From NCBI GenBank assembly GCA_028456385.1, contig JALNQF010000472.1, positions 1-27,893 of the forward strand: 27,893 bases of DNA, read 5' to 3'. Source of the stretch: Ophiosphaerella korrae. Taxonomy: Eukaryota; Ascomycota; Dothideomycetes; Pleosporales; Phaeosphaeriaceae. The notes beneath the pieces are model-generated. The model saw only the letters and a program-made list of their open reading frames with translations, was not told the origin of the DNA and did no database searches. A program made the translations under genes and the position numbers. Shown piece by piece: positions 10,994 to 21,989 of the stretch; within the stretch, counting starts at the first letter, position 1, and the number at the start of each line of letters is the position of its first letter.

Positions 10994-11451
10994 TGTTATA
11001 GTAGTAATAAGGGAAAACAAGATAGAACTAATTAGTCTATGCTTAGCTACTAACAAAGTATAGGATAAGTAGGGTAATAACTTATAAGATAATAAGTTTA
11101 ACTAGGAAGCTAACTATAATATAGATATATAATAAATTTATAAATTTACGATCTTAGTAAATATAAAGTCGCAAAGCTATTATATAATAAATTTATAAAT
11201 TTGCGATCTTAGTAAATATAAAGTAATAAAGCTACTAAGATATTATTACTATATAGTTAGTAGTAATGCGCATTATTAGGATAGTATTAGTAATTTAATC
11301 CTTTAACTATAGAACGCTAATACAAGATAATTACAAAACATCTTCTATTAATATTAGTTATTATAGATTACTTACACGAACTTTACTATTAACTCTTAAT
11401 CTACTAATACCCTAATAGCTACTAGTAGTTAACGTAGGTAGCTACGTAATA
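10994..11451 (+). repeat. E1 3' LTR (458 bp)
   Basis: Same length as the 5' LTR. It starts TGTTATAG and ends GTAATA, where the final CA has become TA. It carries the 55-bp tandem pair at 11132 and 11187. Compared with the 5' LTR many C/T and G/A transitions are seen, as expected from RIP acting on two copies separately. Confidence 0.95.
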
Positions 11452-11456
11452 TAAAG
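11452..11456. repeat. Target-site duplication of E1, right copy (TAAAG)
   Basis: Identical to 4738-4742. Removing E1 and one copy rejoins the minus-strand sequence of element H. Confidence 0.93.
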
Positions 11457-12228
11457 CTTACCCTTCCTTTTATCTAACTATAAAATCTTTAGCTTCTAGC
11501 TCTAAATTTTCTAAAATATCTATTAGTTCTTACTAGCTTTACTAGTAGAATTCTACTACTCTTACTCTTAGAGTGTAGTTTCTAAACTTTATACTATCTA
11601 GGTTAGTAAGCTAGTACTATCTAGAGGGATATAACTAAATAACTTAATAAGGGCCTTTCTACTAAAGTTAGAGTTTCTACTATCTAGATTTATTCTAGTT
11701 ACTAAATAAGTCTTAGATAAGTACTAATATTTCTTTAGGTATATCTTTTATACGGAACGTCTTTTTAGTATTAAACTATTCTTTACTTTCTTCTTTTAGC
11801 TTAATTATATAATCTATAGCTTCTTAAAGTCTATTATTATATTTATTAAACTACTAAGCTTATAATACTAGGAGCGTAGTAGTATTATAAACTTCTAACT
11901 ACAAGAGGGTTTACTATATAAGGACATAGAGTTTAATAAGTAAGACTTATTCCTAGCTATATATAAGGTATATTAGTGTCTCTCTAGTACTATATTTTAC
12001 TATAACTCTATCTACTTATAGCGTGTAAAGTAGATTATCTACCTAATTACCTTTAATTTTTTAGAGAGTAGCTACTAACTCTTTATAGCCTCTTTTAATT
12101 ATTCTTTAGCTTTAGAAGTAATAAGTACTTCTAATAACTCTTTAGGTACTATATAAGTAAGTAAGGTTAGTAACTAGTCTTTTATTTTCTAGTCCTCTAT
12201 TTACTATTATTTTAAATAGTACTCTCTA
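11457..12228 (-). pseudogene. pol: Element H integrase, second half (core from D2 and C-terminal part)
   Basis: Continues the integrase broken by E2. Reading minus from 12228: VLFKIIV-N-RGLENK corresponds to the VDGGPEN box; the second catalytic Asp is now Asn (AAT at 12199-12201). The third catalytic Glu region reads RIIKRGYKE, with Lys where the family has Glu (near 12095). Downstream the C-terminal part is readable: a helix with LKEESKE*FNTKKTFR (about 11805-11770) and KGP(Y)*VI*LYPS, then a tail (EAKDFIV) at about 11475 just before the E1 insertion. Stops are TAA/TAG at Gln/Trp positions. No chromodomain is evident. Confidence 0.8.
12224..12228. repeat. Target-site duplication of E2, left copy (CTCTA)
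   Basis: CTCTA directly before the 5' LTR of E2, identical to 19254-19258. Joining across it restores the continuous integrase frame of element H. Confidence 0.93.
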
Positions 12229-12658
12229 TATTACGACAGTAACAAGAGAAATATAGATAGAACTAATTAGCCCTACAACTAAAGGATTAAGTTCTTACAA
12301 ATACAAAGAATATAAACTTAATTAGGAAACTATATATAATTAGGACACCTAGAGTAATCTATAATCTATAGACTCTTAGCGTTAATAGATTATAGATTAA
12401 GGTAATCTATAATCTATTATTCTTAGTAGTAATAGATTAATAGATTAGGACAAGTATATAGTTAGTAGCGATGCGTATTATTAGGATAGTATTAGTAATT
12501 TAATTATTAACTACGAGCGACAATATAAAGATAGTTGCAAAACATCTTCTATTATTTATAGCCTATTATAGATTATAATACGAGCTTTTACTATTACCTT
12601 ACAATCTACTAACACCTACCTAGGCTATTAGGAAGTTAACCCTAGTAAGCCCCTAACA
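12229..12658 (+). repeat. E2 5' LTR (430 bp)
   Basis: Starts TATTACG (TG changed to TA, compare TGTTACG at 18824) and ends CCTAACA. It matches 18824-19253 in length and sequence apart from transitions. Its ends and its 3' half resemble the E1 LTR, while its middle is different. Confidence 0.95.
12355..12447 (+). repeat. Inverted/direct repeat block inside E2 LTR
   Basis: TAATCTATAATCTATA (12355) is followed by its inverse AATAGATTATAGATTA (12384), then the direct form again (12403) and the inverse again (12430). The four alternating copies could fold into stems. The same block is at about 18950-19042 in the 3' LTR. It replaces the 55-bp tandem pair of the E1 LTR. Confidence 0.8.
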
Positions 12659-12845
12659 CCTTGCTAATTTAGTTATTGCGAGAAGCGAAGCGTAAGTAGC
12701 GTACAGTCTAGCTAATACGATAGTAGAAAGTTTAACAAGCAAAGCCCCTAGGAGTAGTTATAAGTTAGATAGTACTATATAGGAAACAATTAAGGACTGT
12801 ATAAATAAACTAATTAACAATAAAGAAGATATAAAGATAGTAATT

Positions 12846-14120
12846 AAAGCACTAGAAACGTAGAATAAAGAACTACAAGACTACTTAAAATAGAATAAAG
12901 TATAAATTAAAGCTATTATTAAAGGCTAGAACTAGATAGAGCTAATTACCTAACAACTAGAAATAAGTGCAACAAAGAAACTACCTAAGATACCTATTCT
13001 TAAAAAGTTTAATAGAACAAAGGAGAAATTAAGACCTTTTATAGTATTAGTATAACTCTAGATAGATATATAAGTACTATACTTTAATATAGAAGAAAAG
13101 AAAGTAATATATATTAGACTATACCTTAAAGAAGACGTAATAAGATAGTACGAGCCCTACTAGATAGACTACACGACGTATTCTCTAATAACCTAAAAAG
13201 ACAAAACTAGAGCTATTTTTAGAAGCTATAAATACTTTACTAAACAAATAAGAGTAGTATTTAGAGATATAGATATTACCTAATAAGCTAAAGAGAAACT
13301 TAAAAGGCTTATATAGAACAAGAGTGTTCTAGAATATATATTATAATTTAAATAACTAAGCTAAAACATAGAATAGAACAAATTAGCCCTTATGTTACGA
13401 TTTAAACAAGGGCTAAACGCAAAAATTCGATACAAAATAATATATATAGAGAAACCTAGGATACTAGAAGCTCTAAAATAATAGGTAATCTAAATTAATA
13501 ATAACCTTCGAGAATAGAAAAAGAATAAGTATAGTAGCTAAACTAGAAACTAGGACACTAGAGACCCTATAATCCTTAACGCAAACAAGGATAGAAGGAG
13601 AAAGAAAAACAAAGACTTTACGTGTTTTAACTATAGTAAGAAAGGCTACTACGTAAAAGACTACTAATTAAAGAAGAAAAAGGATATAGTATATTATAAA
13701 TATAGGAAACTAGGACACTATATAAAAGACTACAAAAGTAAAGACTATAAAAAAGACAAGGAAACTTAGTTAAAGACAATAGAGAAAAAGAAAGAAATAC
13801 TACAAGTATAGGCTAAACCTTAAGAAAAGGTAGCTAGGAGTAAAGAAATATAATATATAATACTTTATTAGACTTTTTATTATAAAAACAACTACTATAT
13901 ATATCTTTCTAGTAAATAGAGAGTAGGATAGTTCCTATAAAAGTATAAAGTAGTAGCAATAAAAGAAAGAATAAAAGTATAGCTAGAAGAAATAGCGTAT
14001 ATAATAGACCTACTAATAGAAGATTTAGAAAGGGAAGAGCCCTAGACCCTATTAATCTAGGCTAAAGGACTAGCACTAAATAAAGAGACTACTATAGCTT
14101 CCTCTAAAGGACTATAAGAA
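12846..14120 (+). pseudogene. gag: E2 gag relic (capsid and zinc knuckles)
   Basis: Readable through TAA/TAG. The segment ATKKLPKIPILKKFN, then EKLRPFIVL, begins near 12966. Capsid helices continue through KRLI*NKSVLEYIL*FK near 13300-13350. Knuckle 1 is at 13623-13664 (first Cys still TGT; the other Cys and the His now read Tyr). Knuckle 2 is at 13692-13733 (GHYIKD, His kept, Cys to Tyr). The region after this to about 14850 continues the polyprotein without a recognised domain. The start codon is not identifiable. Confidence 0.85.
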
Positions 14121-14859
14121 AGTAAAAGATAGAAAAGTATAAGAGGTATAGAATATACCTAGCTAGATATATATAGCTATAATAGCTATATAATAATAGA
14201 TATAGAGGAATAAAATAAAGAATAGAAGTTTATTTAGAAATACTTACTAGTTATAAGTATAGAGGAAGCGTACGAAGACTAGAAAGAACGTAATCCTAAA
14301 GAAATAAAGTTTACACTATTTTAAGAATAGATAAAGTAATATATAGTTATAGTAAGAAGAATACCTATATAAAGAGAATAGTAGTTTCTTGTAAGAAAAA
14401 CGCGATAGATTAACAAAGCCTATACACTACGAGTACTAATAGTATACTACGTCCTAATAAATACAAGACCTAGAATAGATAGTTACTAGGAAGGGGATAA
14501 CAAAATAATAGATCCTAAGTACCTAGTATATTTTAAAGTATTATAGATATTATACCTAGAGAAGAATTATATAATATATAGAAACCCTAAAGTAAATAAT
14601 AAAGTATAGCCTATAAGAAGAAGAGGCTACAACTATATAAGAGTAATTCTAGTAGAAGATATCTAAGGATAGGAAATAGTACTAGAAGAAGGTTACTTAG
14701 TAATAAGGCCTAGACTAAAACTACCTAAGAAATGCAACTAAGGAAGACTATAGTATAAATACAAGTACAACAAATATTTAAAACACGAAGAATATAAACT
14801 TAAAATAGGGCTATAGCCTTAAGAAGATAGATAATTTACAAAAATACCTAAGTAAAAAA

Positions 14860-17800
14860 AGCTAGAAGGTATAGGAGGCCTATATATTACAAAAACAGGT
14901 ATATACTAAAGAAAGAAAGTATAAATAATAATTAATAGTAGAGCTATAAGGAACTTTATATTAAAAAAGTTTGTAGAAGGCTAAAGAATAACCTATACTA
15001 TAAAGAAGTACCCTTAACAACTAAGTACGATTAAAGGAAAACTATTCTAGGAACCTATAAGGTTTAAGACAACACCCTCTACGCTAGAAATAGAAAGGAT
15101 AATAATTAAGAATATAGTTATAGATATAATAACAATTAATAATAAACAAGATATAATACTAGGAATACTATAGTTATAGATAACTAACTTAAGAATTAAT
15201 TAGAGAATAGGTAGAATTAGCTACCCTAAAAAAGAAATATTAAAAGCTAACATAGTTATATATAAAGGAGAATTCCTAGAAGAATATAAGAAATAGGAAA
15301 AATAGCTTATAGAACCTAAAGATTACCTTCTAAAATATTAACTATAGGATTTAGTAATAGATCTAAAAGAAGATAAAGACGTAGGATAGAGCCTAGTTTA
15401 TAGAAAAATAGAAGAAGAATCTAAGATTAAACGAACGTTTATTAAAAACGTACTAAAGAAAAGATAGATATAAGAATCTAAGTCCTTAGTAGTATATAGA
15501 CTTATATTTGTAGATAAAAAGAGAATAAGTAATAAGAGACTTTACGTAGACTTTAGAAAAACTAACACAATTATAAACAAGAACTAATACCCCTTACTAC
15601 AAATAGATGTAATATAAGATAGACTACAGAAAGTAAGAATCTTTATAAAACTAGATATCTAGAACGCCTACTACTAGATTAGAATTAAGAAAGGTAATAA
15701 ATAGAAAATAGCGTTTAGAATATAATATAGACTATATAAATACCTAGTTATACCCTTTAGCTTAATAAATACACTAGTAGCCTTCTAGGAAAGAATAAAT
15801 ATAGTACTAAGAGAGTACTTAAATATATTTATATTTGTATACCTAGATAATATCCTTATATTCTTAGAAATAGAAAAAGAACACGTATAGTATATATACA
15901 AGGTGCTAGAAAAACTAGTAGAAAGCAAACTATTCTTTAAAATAAGAAAATATAAATTCTATATAAAGGAAATAGACTTCCTTAGATTTATTATTAAACT
16001 AAGAAAAATCAAGATTAATCTAGAAAAAATCAGATTAATTAACAAATAGCTAATACCTAAGAACCTAAAAGAAGTACAATAATTTTATAGCCTAGCTAAC
16101 TTTTGCAAAAAGTTAATAGTAAGATAGTCTAAAGATATAAAACTAATAATAAGGCTTATAAAAAAGGATACACTATTTAAATAGATAAGAGAATATAATA
16201 AAGTATTTAAGAAGATTAAAAAGAAGTTTATAGAAAACCTAGTTATTAAAATATACAACCTAGACCTACTAGTAATAGTAAAAACAGACGTATCTAATTT
16301 AGTCTATAGAATAGTACTAATACAAGAAGACCTAAAGACTAAGAAAGAATATTTAGTTAAATACTTCTCTAAGAAAATAAAGCTAGTAGAGCTTAACTAT
16401 CTAATTTACAATAAAGAGATACTAGTAATCTATAAAGTATTTAAATAATAGAGAGTATACTTATAAGGAGTAAAATACTAAACAAAGGTCTATATAGACT
16501 ATAAGAATCTTATAAGATTTATACTAAATAAAGAACTAATATAATAATATATAAGATAGTAGGAATTCCTATTAATATTTAATATAGAAATTATATATAT
16601 AAAAGGGAAAGACAACTAATTTATAGATACTCTTAGTAGAAGACTAGACTTATAGAAAGAAGTAAGCGCTACTAGTATAGTTCTAGTTAAAAACGAAGAA
16701 GGATATTTAGTCCTAAATACAGCTAAAATAGCCGTAACACTTAAAAGAAAGAGTAGCGAGTTAGACGAATAGATTTAGGAAAAAACAAGAAAAGCCCCTA
16801 AAGAAATAAAAAAACTTAAGATCTAAGAAAATCTTGCAAAAGCCTATAGAAGAACGTATATTCTAAGAAAAATATAAAGAGAATTTATACAATAGTTCTA
16901 TAAACTACTAGTATATAGATATTAAGGAATTAACAAAATACTAGATAGACTACTAAGAGATTATTATATCTTAAGAGTAAGACAACTAGTAATAGAAGTA
17001 CTACGAGATTGTATAGAATACTAGAAGAATAAGTATAGTAGATACGCACTATATAGGAAGCTACAACTAGTAAAAGTACTAGAACAACTATAGAGAGTTA
17101 TTACAATAGATTTTATTACAAAACTACCTAAGTTAAAAGACCTAATATTAGGAGTTAAGTATAATAGAATCTTAATAATAGTAGATAAACTTATAAAATA
17201 CTTATACTTTAGACTATATAAAGAAAAAAGTAGAATAGAAGTTACTATACACTAGGTTCTAGGAACTATAATTAGTTAATATAGACTACTAGACAAGATT
17301 ATTATAGATAGAGATGTAAGATTTATATTAAAACTATAGGGAACAATAACAGCACAATTAGGAATTAAATATATAATATCTACTGTATACTACCTACAAA
17401 TAGATAGACAATTAGAAAGAATAAACTAGATAGTAGAATAGTACCTAAGATACTATCTTAACTACAACTAGAACAATTAGGTATAGTTACTACCTATAGT
17501 ATAGTTAGCATACAACAGCGCAAAGAATAAGATAATAAGAGTATTACTCTTCTTTATAAACTATAGATTTAACCCTAGTATATATAGAATACTAAGACTA
17601 GAGATATCTTAGTCCCTAAAAGGAGAAAACTTCGCTAATAGACTTAAAGACATATATAAGTAATTAAGACAAGATATAGAATTTCTATATAATTAAATAG
17701 CAAAGTACTATAATAAGAAATATAAAGAGAGACCCTAATTTAGAAAGAGAGAAAAAGTATAGTTAGTATAGAAAAATATTAAGAGTAAGAGACTAAGTTT

Positions 17801-18143
17801 AAAATTAGACTACGTTAAGATAGAACTATATAAAATTAAGAAAGAAGTTACGCTAGTTATATTTAAATTAAAACTACTAAATAAAATAAGGATATACTTA
17901 ACCTTCTATATAGCACTACTTAAGATAGTACTATAAAACGTAAAACTACTAGTATACAAAGTAGATACGTATAGAGAATAAGAAGAATAGGAAGTTAAAG
18001 AAATCCTAGTATACTAGTTCTATAATAGTAGGAACTACTACCTAGTAAAATAGATAGGTATAGACGAAAAAGGACAACTATAGGAGGAAATATAGGAACT
18101 AGAAAACAATCTTAACTACTCTAAGAAACTAGAAGACTTCTAA
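14860..18143 (+). pseudogene. pol: E2 pol relic: protease, RT, RNase H, integrase, chromodomain
   Basis: Protease box reads IIN-SRA (catalytic Asp codon now AAT at 14934-14936). RT spans about 15440-16090: LIFVDKK, LYVDFRK, KLDI*NAYY*IRIK, then VYLDN, with Asn (AAT at 15849-15851) for the second catalytic Asp. RNase H starts with KTDVSNLVYR near 16280. The integrase zinc-binding region is at about 16915-17030, including RDCIEY (one Cys kept). The catalytic core starts with TIDFITKLPK (Asp at 17109-17111), followed by IIDRDVRF near 17305 and the Glu of IVE*YLRYY near 17430. The chromodomain closes the polyprotein. More than a dozen TAA/TAG interrupt it at Gln/Trp sites. Domain order RT-RNase H-integrase is that of Ty3/gypsy. 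Confidence 0.92.
17979..18143 (+). pseudogene. E2 chromodomain relic (C-terminus of pol)
   Basis: E*EVKEILVY*FYNSRNYYL then VK*IGIDEKG and EELEN-type tail up to LEDF and TAA at 18141-18143. This is the chromodomain consensus with aromatic cage Trp codons turned into TAG. It places E2 among the chromoviruses. Confidence 0.85.
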
Positions 18144-18720
18144 AGTTAAAACCCTCTAGAATACCTAGTAGCAAACTAAGAGAACTAATATTACTATTAC
18201 TAGATAGAGAAGCGATAAGAGCGCCTAACGTAGGACCTACTACAGCAACACTAAATACCTTATCTAAGTCTAGCTTAGCTTCTAGAGCTACTAACTATAT
18301 AGCTAATTTCTTATTATTTAGCGCCTTTATCTTACGAAGACGAGAGAGACAAGCTTAATTCTCTACTAGCTTACTCTACGCAAGCTCCTAGATCTACTTA
18401 CGCTTAGCTTTAGCCTCTACAATTTAAGATAGTAATTTCTCTTAAGCCTAGTTAATAGCTCTCTCTATTATTATTAAGCCTAGATATAAGAATAAGTATA
18501 ATAAATATATACTCTACAAGAGAGACACTAAATATGTTATAAAAACTATAAACGTTTATATAGATACACGCCTTATAAGCTCTACTATTGTTTATAGAAA
18601 CTATATAAGGAGAGTACTTAGGATTTAACTTAGAGGAGGTATAACAAGAATAAGGAAATATTTTAATACTATTATGTAATACGCAATTAGTAAGAAGATA
18701 TTAACAACGTATAGAAGAGG
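18121..18720 (-). pseudogene. E2 antisense ORF relic, conserved with E1
   Basis: The minus strand from about 18720 to the TAG at 18121-18123 reads as one frame, with interruptions only at TAA/TAG. The first half (about 18720-18440) is very hydrophobic (LLYVVNIFLLIA, then IYLLYLFLYLGLIII), suggesting membrane segments. The second half is charged and helical: ERAIN*A*EKLLS near 18450, VEAKAKRK, IKALNNKKL near 18320, LEAKLDLDKV near 18270, LEGFNFRSLLVS* at the end. It overlaps the last codons of pol on the opposite strand. Identical residues are encoded by different synonymous codons in E1 and E2, which argues for past selection on this frame. Family unknown; no ATG remains. Confidence 0.55.
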
Positions 18721-18809
18721 CAACTATAGGGAGTAATAAGGAGCTAGAAATTAACAAAGAAAGTAGGTTAATAACCTTAGCCTTAGAATAGATAAATAAG
18801 GACTTGCCT

Positions 18810-18823
18810 AAAGAAGAGGATAG
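18810..18823 (+). promoter_or_regulatory. E2 polypurine tract
   Basis: AAAGAAGAGGATAG immediately before the 3' LTR, at the expected priming site for plus-strand DNA synthesis. Confidence 0.75.
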
Positions 18824-19253
18824 TGTTACGACAGTAACAAGAGAAATATAGATAGAACTAATTAGCCTTATAACTAAAGGATTAAGTTCTTATAAATACA
18901 AAGAATACAAACTTAATTAGGAAACTATATATAATTAGGACACCTAGAGTAATCTATAATCTATAAACTCTTAGCGTTAATAGATTATAGATTAAGGTAA
19001 TCTATAATCTATTATTCTTAGTAGTAATAGATTAATAGATTAGGACAAGTATATAGTTAGTAGCAATGCGTATTATTAAGATAGTATTAGCAATTCAATT
19101 ATTAACTACGAGCGACAATACAAAGATAGTTGCGAAATATCTTCTATTATTTATAGCCTATTGCAGATTACAATATAAGCTTTTGCTATTACCTTATAAT
19201 CTACTAACACCTACCTAGGCTATTAGGAAGTTGACCTTAGTAAGCCCCTAACA
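18824..19253 (+). repeat. E2 3' LTR (430 bp)
   Basis: Starts TGTTACG and ends CCTAACA, with intact TG...CA. Same length as 12229-12658 and the same inverted-repeat block. Confidence 0.95.
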
Positions 19254-19258
19254 CTCTA
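19254..19258. repeat. Target-site duplication of E2, right copy (CTCTA)
   Basis: Identical to 12224-12228. Confidence 0.93.
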
Positions 19259-19974
19259 TCTTAAGAATATATCTTATTTTAGGAACTTTGTAATAGCTTC
19301 TAATATATTAACTCTAAGAGCTTTAGCCTCTACGTATAAGCTTATAAGGTCCTAATATATAATTATATATCTCTTAGCTCTTTTACTATTAAGTATATAA
19401 ACTATATCTAGTGTAATCTATCTCTATAGGACCTTAGGTCCCTAATTTAGGTATAGCTCTTCCTCTACTATCTAAGGTAAATAAAATTAATATTCCTAGT
19501 AAGATTTTATATAAGTTTCTATATCTTTAAATATATTTAGCTAGAAATATCGCGTCTAGATCTTTTACTATATTCTTTCTTAGCTTTAGTATCTACTTTT
19601 ATTATGTAGTGCCTTTAGAATCTCTAGCTACTCTTCTTTCTTATCTACTACTCTTTTTAGTAAGTACTATTTAGAGCCCTTAGCTTATAAGAGTCCTTAT
19701 ATAACTTTATACTTTTACGCATTTTTATAGAGCTTTTAGGTATCTATTCTACTTATTCTAGCTAGAGTTTATAGTATTACTAGCTATTTTATAATATTAT
19801 ATAGAAAAGGCGTTTCTAGAGTATCTAGTACGCTTAGGTCTATTTCTATCTTTAAGTATATAAATTCTAGGTCCTAAGGGCTTATCTATAGCAAGATAAA
19901 GGTTATAGACCCTAGATAGTAGTCTATAAATTCTTCTACGTCTTCTTTAAGCTCTTTTAGTAGCTACTATCCTA
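19259..19974 (-). pseudogene. pol: Element H integrase, first half (zinc-binding domain and core start)
   Basis: Read on the minus strand. The zinc-binding HHCC domain gives VVDKKEE*LEILKALHNKSRY near 19640-19590 (second His now Tyr) and SY*EY*F near 19510 (both Cys now Tyr). The catalytic core opens with ITLDIVY, the first catalytic Asp kept at about 19406-19408. The frame runs through VEAKALRVN and FLK*DIFLR to the E2 insertion and resumes at 12228. Upstream it is joined to RNase H through an acidic linker (KELKEDVEEF, about 19920). Family wording is that of fungal gypsy integrases. Confidence 0.85.
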
Positions 19975-21330
19975 GTAGCTCTAGTTACCTTAAGAGAGTA
20001 TCTACTACTATGTTCTTTTTCTTAGCTATATACTTTATATTAAATTCCTATATATTTAGAAGAGTAAGCTATTTTATAATTAGGGCTCCTAAGAAGTTAC
20101 TAGCGCTTTAATTAAGTTAATCTATAAGTATATAGGCGTCTATTTCTACTATAAAATAAACTCTATAGATCTATAGGTAGAATTTCTTAAGTACTAGTAG
20201 TATAGCTTTATACTTATATTTTCTAGAATCTTAGTTACGCTCTAAAAGTAACTATACTCCTAATTTATAGTATACTACGTTCTAATAGCTCTTTAGGTTT
20301 TCTTACTAGAGTACTACGCTCTAACCCTTTTTACTTCTATTAACTAATATAATAATTAGTTTAATAGGCTTACTATAGTCTATAGAGACTAATACTAGTA
20401 TACTAGTTAGTTAGGTTTTTAATTTATTTATAGCAAGAAAAGCTTCTTAACTCTATTTAAATTCTTTATTCTTCTTTAGTAGCTTAAATAGTAGTATTAC
20501 TATCTTAGTAAAACCTTTAATCTAGATTCTATAGTATACGTAAAAGCTAATAAATATTTAGACTTCTCTTAGAGATCTATAGGCTAGCTATTTAATTATC
20601 TTTTAGACCTTTTTATTAGCTAAGTACTAGCTCTCTTTATCTACTATATACTTTACAATCCCTATAGAGTTATAGTACTAATCTAATTTAAGACCTAAGG
20701 TAGTAGTACTAGCCCTCTTAAGGTTACGTAAAACTTTATCTATATTAATAATGTATTTACTAATAAACCTTTAGATCCTAGGTTCTAGTAAGTCTAAGTT
20801 ATAGTCTATTTTTAGGCCTTTTACTACGATGTTATCTATATATAATATATAGCTAGTTAGAATTAATTCTTATAGGATTTTAGTTACTACTTGTATAAAC
20901 TTAGTAATAGAGTTTATAGTACTTATAAGTAGAGTATATTACTATACTAGTCTATAAGTTAGTGTATAAAATACTATAAGTAGTCTAGAGTCCTAATAGA
21001 GCTTTACTTAATTGTATCTAAAGAAGAAGTCTATTAGGGATACAACGTAGCAACCTATAAATTCCTCTAAGAATTTATCTAGGTTTAGAGGTAGGTTAGC
21101 GTCCCTAATAGTTATACTATTAGTACGCTAGGTATTATTAATAAGTTAGTATCCTTAGTCCTTTTTCTTTACTAAGAACTAAGAGTTACTATATAGGCTT
21201 TTGCTTAATTTAAAGACTCTTTAGTCTAACTATTCCTAAATTATCTTGTTAACTACTTCTCTTAGTTTACAAAGTATAAGGAAGCTATCTTCTTTCTAGG
21301 CCTTATAAGGTACTATATTAATTTAAACTA
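19975..21330 (-). pseudogene. pol: Element H reverse transcriptase and RNase H relic
   Basis: One minus-strand frame can be followed for about 1.35 kb, with only TAA/TAG interruptions. It opens IVPYKA*KEDSF (about 21310) and continues FKLSKSLYSNS*FLVKKK. The first catalytic region reads SLIDFFFRYN (about 21020). The active-site box reads LYIDNIVVK (about 20835-20810), with Asn for the second Asp. The connection runs through ISFYVYYRI*IKGF (about 20535) to the RNase H-like end (FIVEIDAYILID*LN near 20150, and KKKNIVVDTLL near 19990). This is a Ty3/gypsy RT of a subfamily different from E1/E2. It would copy the element RNA into DNA. Confidence 0.88.
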
Positions 21331-21989
21331 GTAAGATAATATTAGAGTAGATATAGCCTAATTCTATAAAGTTAAAGCTTAACGTAGCTTTTTAATATAG
21401 AAAAACTTTAATTAGTATCTCTCTTTTTCTTAGCTATAGCTAGTTAGCAATCTTTATTTTTACTAGCTATTCTTCTATAACCTAAGTACCTATAGAAAAA
21501 AGAGTAGTCTTATTAGTAATATATTATTAGAATTATCTCTAGCTTTAGTTGTTGTTTACTAGCTACCTAAGTTCTACTCTTACTTTCTAGTCTAATTAAC
21601 CCTCTACCTAGTAGGGCTATACTAAGGAGTTATAGACTAGCTATACTTTTTTACCTTTTAACTTATATATAGTATTTAGCTTAAATTGTAGTTCTATCTT
21701 TAATAAGCTCTTAGGTGTCTATTTTCTTCTTTTTACTTATTTCTATATCCCTATAAGGTCTTCTAAGATTTCTAAGATACTTTTATCTAAAGAAATACTA
21801 GCTTGTTTTATTATTATTAGATCTACCTATAGATTATTCTATAATTCCTAGTATAGATACTAGGTACTACTAATAGTTCTCTAGGTATCTCTTTCTTATT
21901 TCTCTATTTTCTAGGTATCTATTTATAGAACTCTACTCCTAGTAGTAGAGTTCTTTACTAGTTTTTTTATTATTATTATATTTATCTAT

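Larger units (their letters stand above)
4743..11451 (+). mobile_element. Element E1: chromovirus (Ty3/gypsy) with integrase deletion
   Basis: 6709 bp bounded by 458-bp LTRs and a perfect TAAAG duplication. In plus-strand order: gag with two zinc knuckles, aspartic protease, reverse transcriptase, RNase H, the rump of an integrase, a chromodomain, an antisense frame, a purine tract and the 3' LTR. It aligns along its whole interior with E2, but compared with E2 lacks about 355 bp of integrase. It lies antisense inside element H, just after the integrase of H. All frames carry TAA/TAG from RIP, and the active-site residues of protease and RT are altered. It cannot encode a working protein. Confidence 0.95.
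12229..19253 (+). mobile_element. Element E2: full-length chromovirus (Ty3/gypsy), RIP-inactivated
   Basis: 7025 bp with 430-bp LTRs and a perfect 5-bp duplication. The full domain order is present: gag, two zinc knuckles, protease, RT, RNase H, integrase with zinc-binding and catalytic domains, chromodomain, antisense frame, polypurine tract. It is a diverged relative of E1 and has the same orientation. It lies in the integrase core of element H, between the codons for the first and second catalytic Asp, so it would have destroyed that integrase even without RIP. Broken throughout by TAA/TAG. Confidence 0.95.

Noticed and set aside
12355..12447. Alternating TAATCTATAATC inverted repeats as terminal repeats of a MITE
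   Set aside because: Present at the same place in both LTRs of E2, so it is an internal LTR module rather than a later separate insertion.
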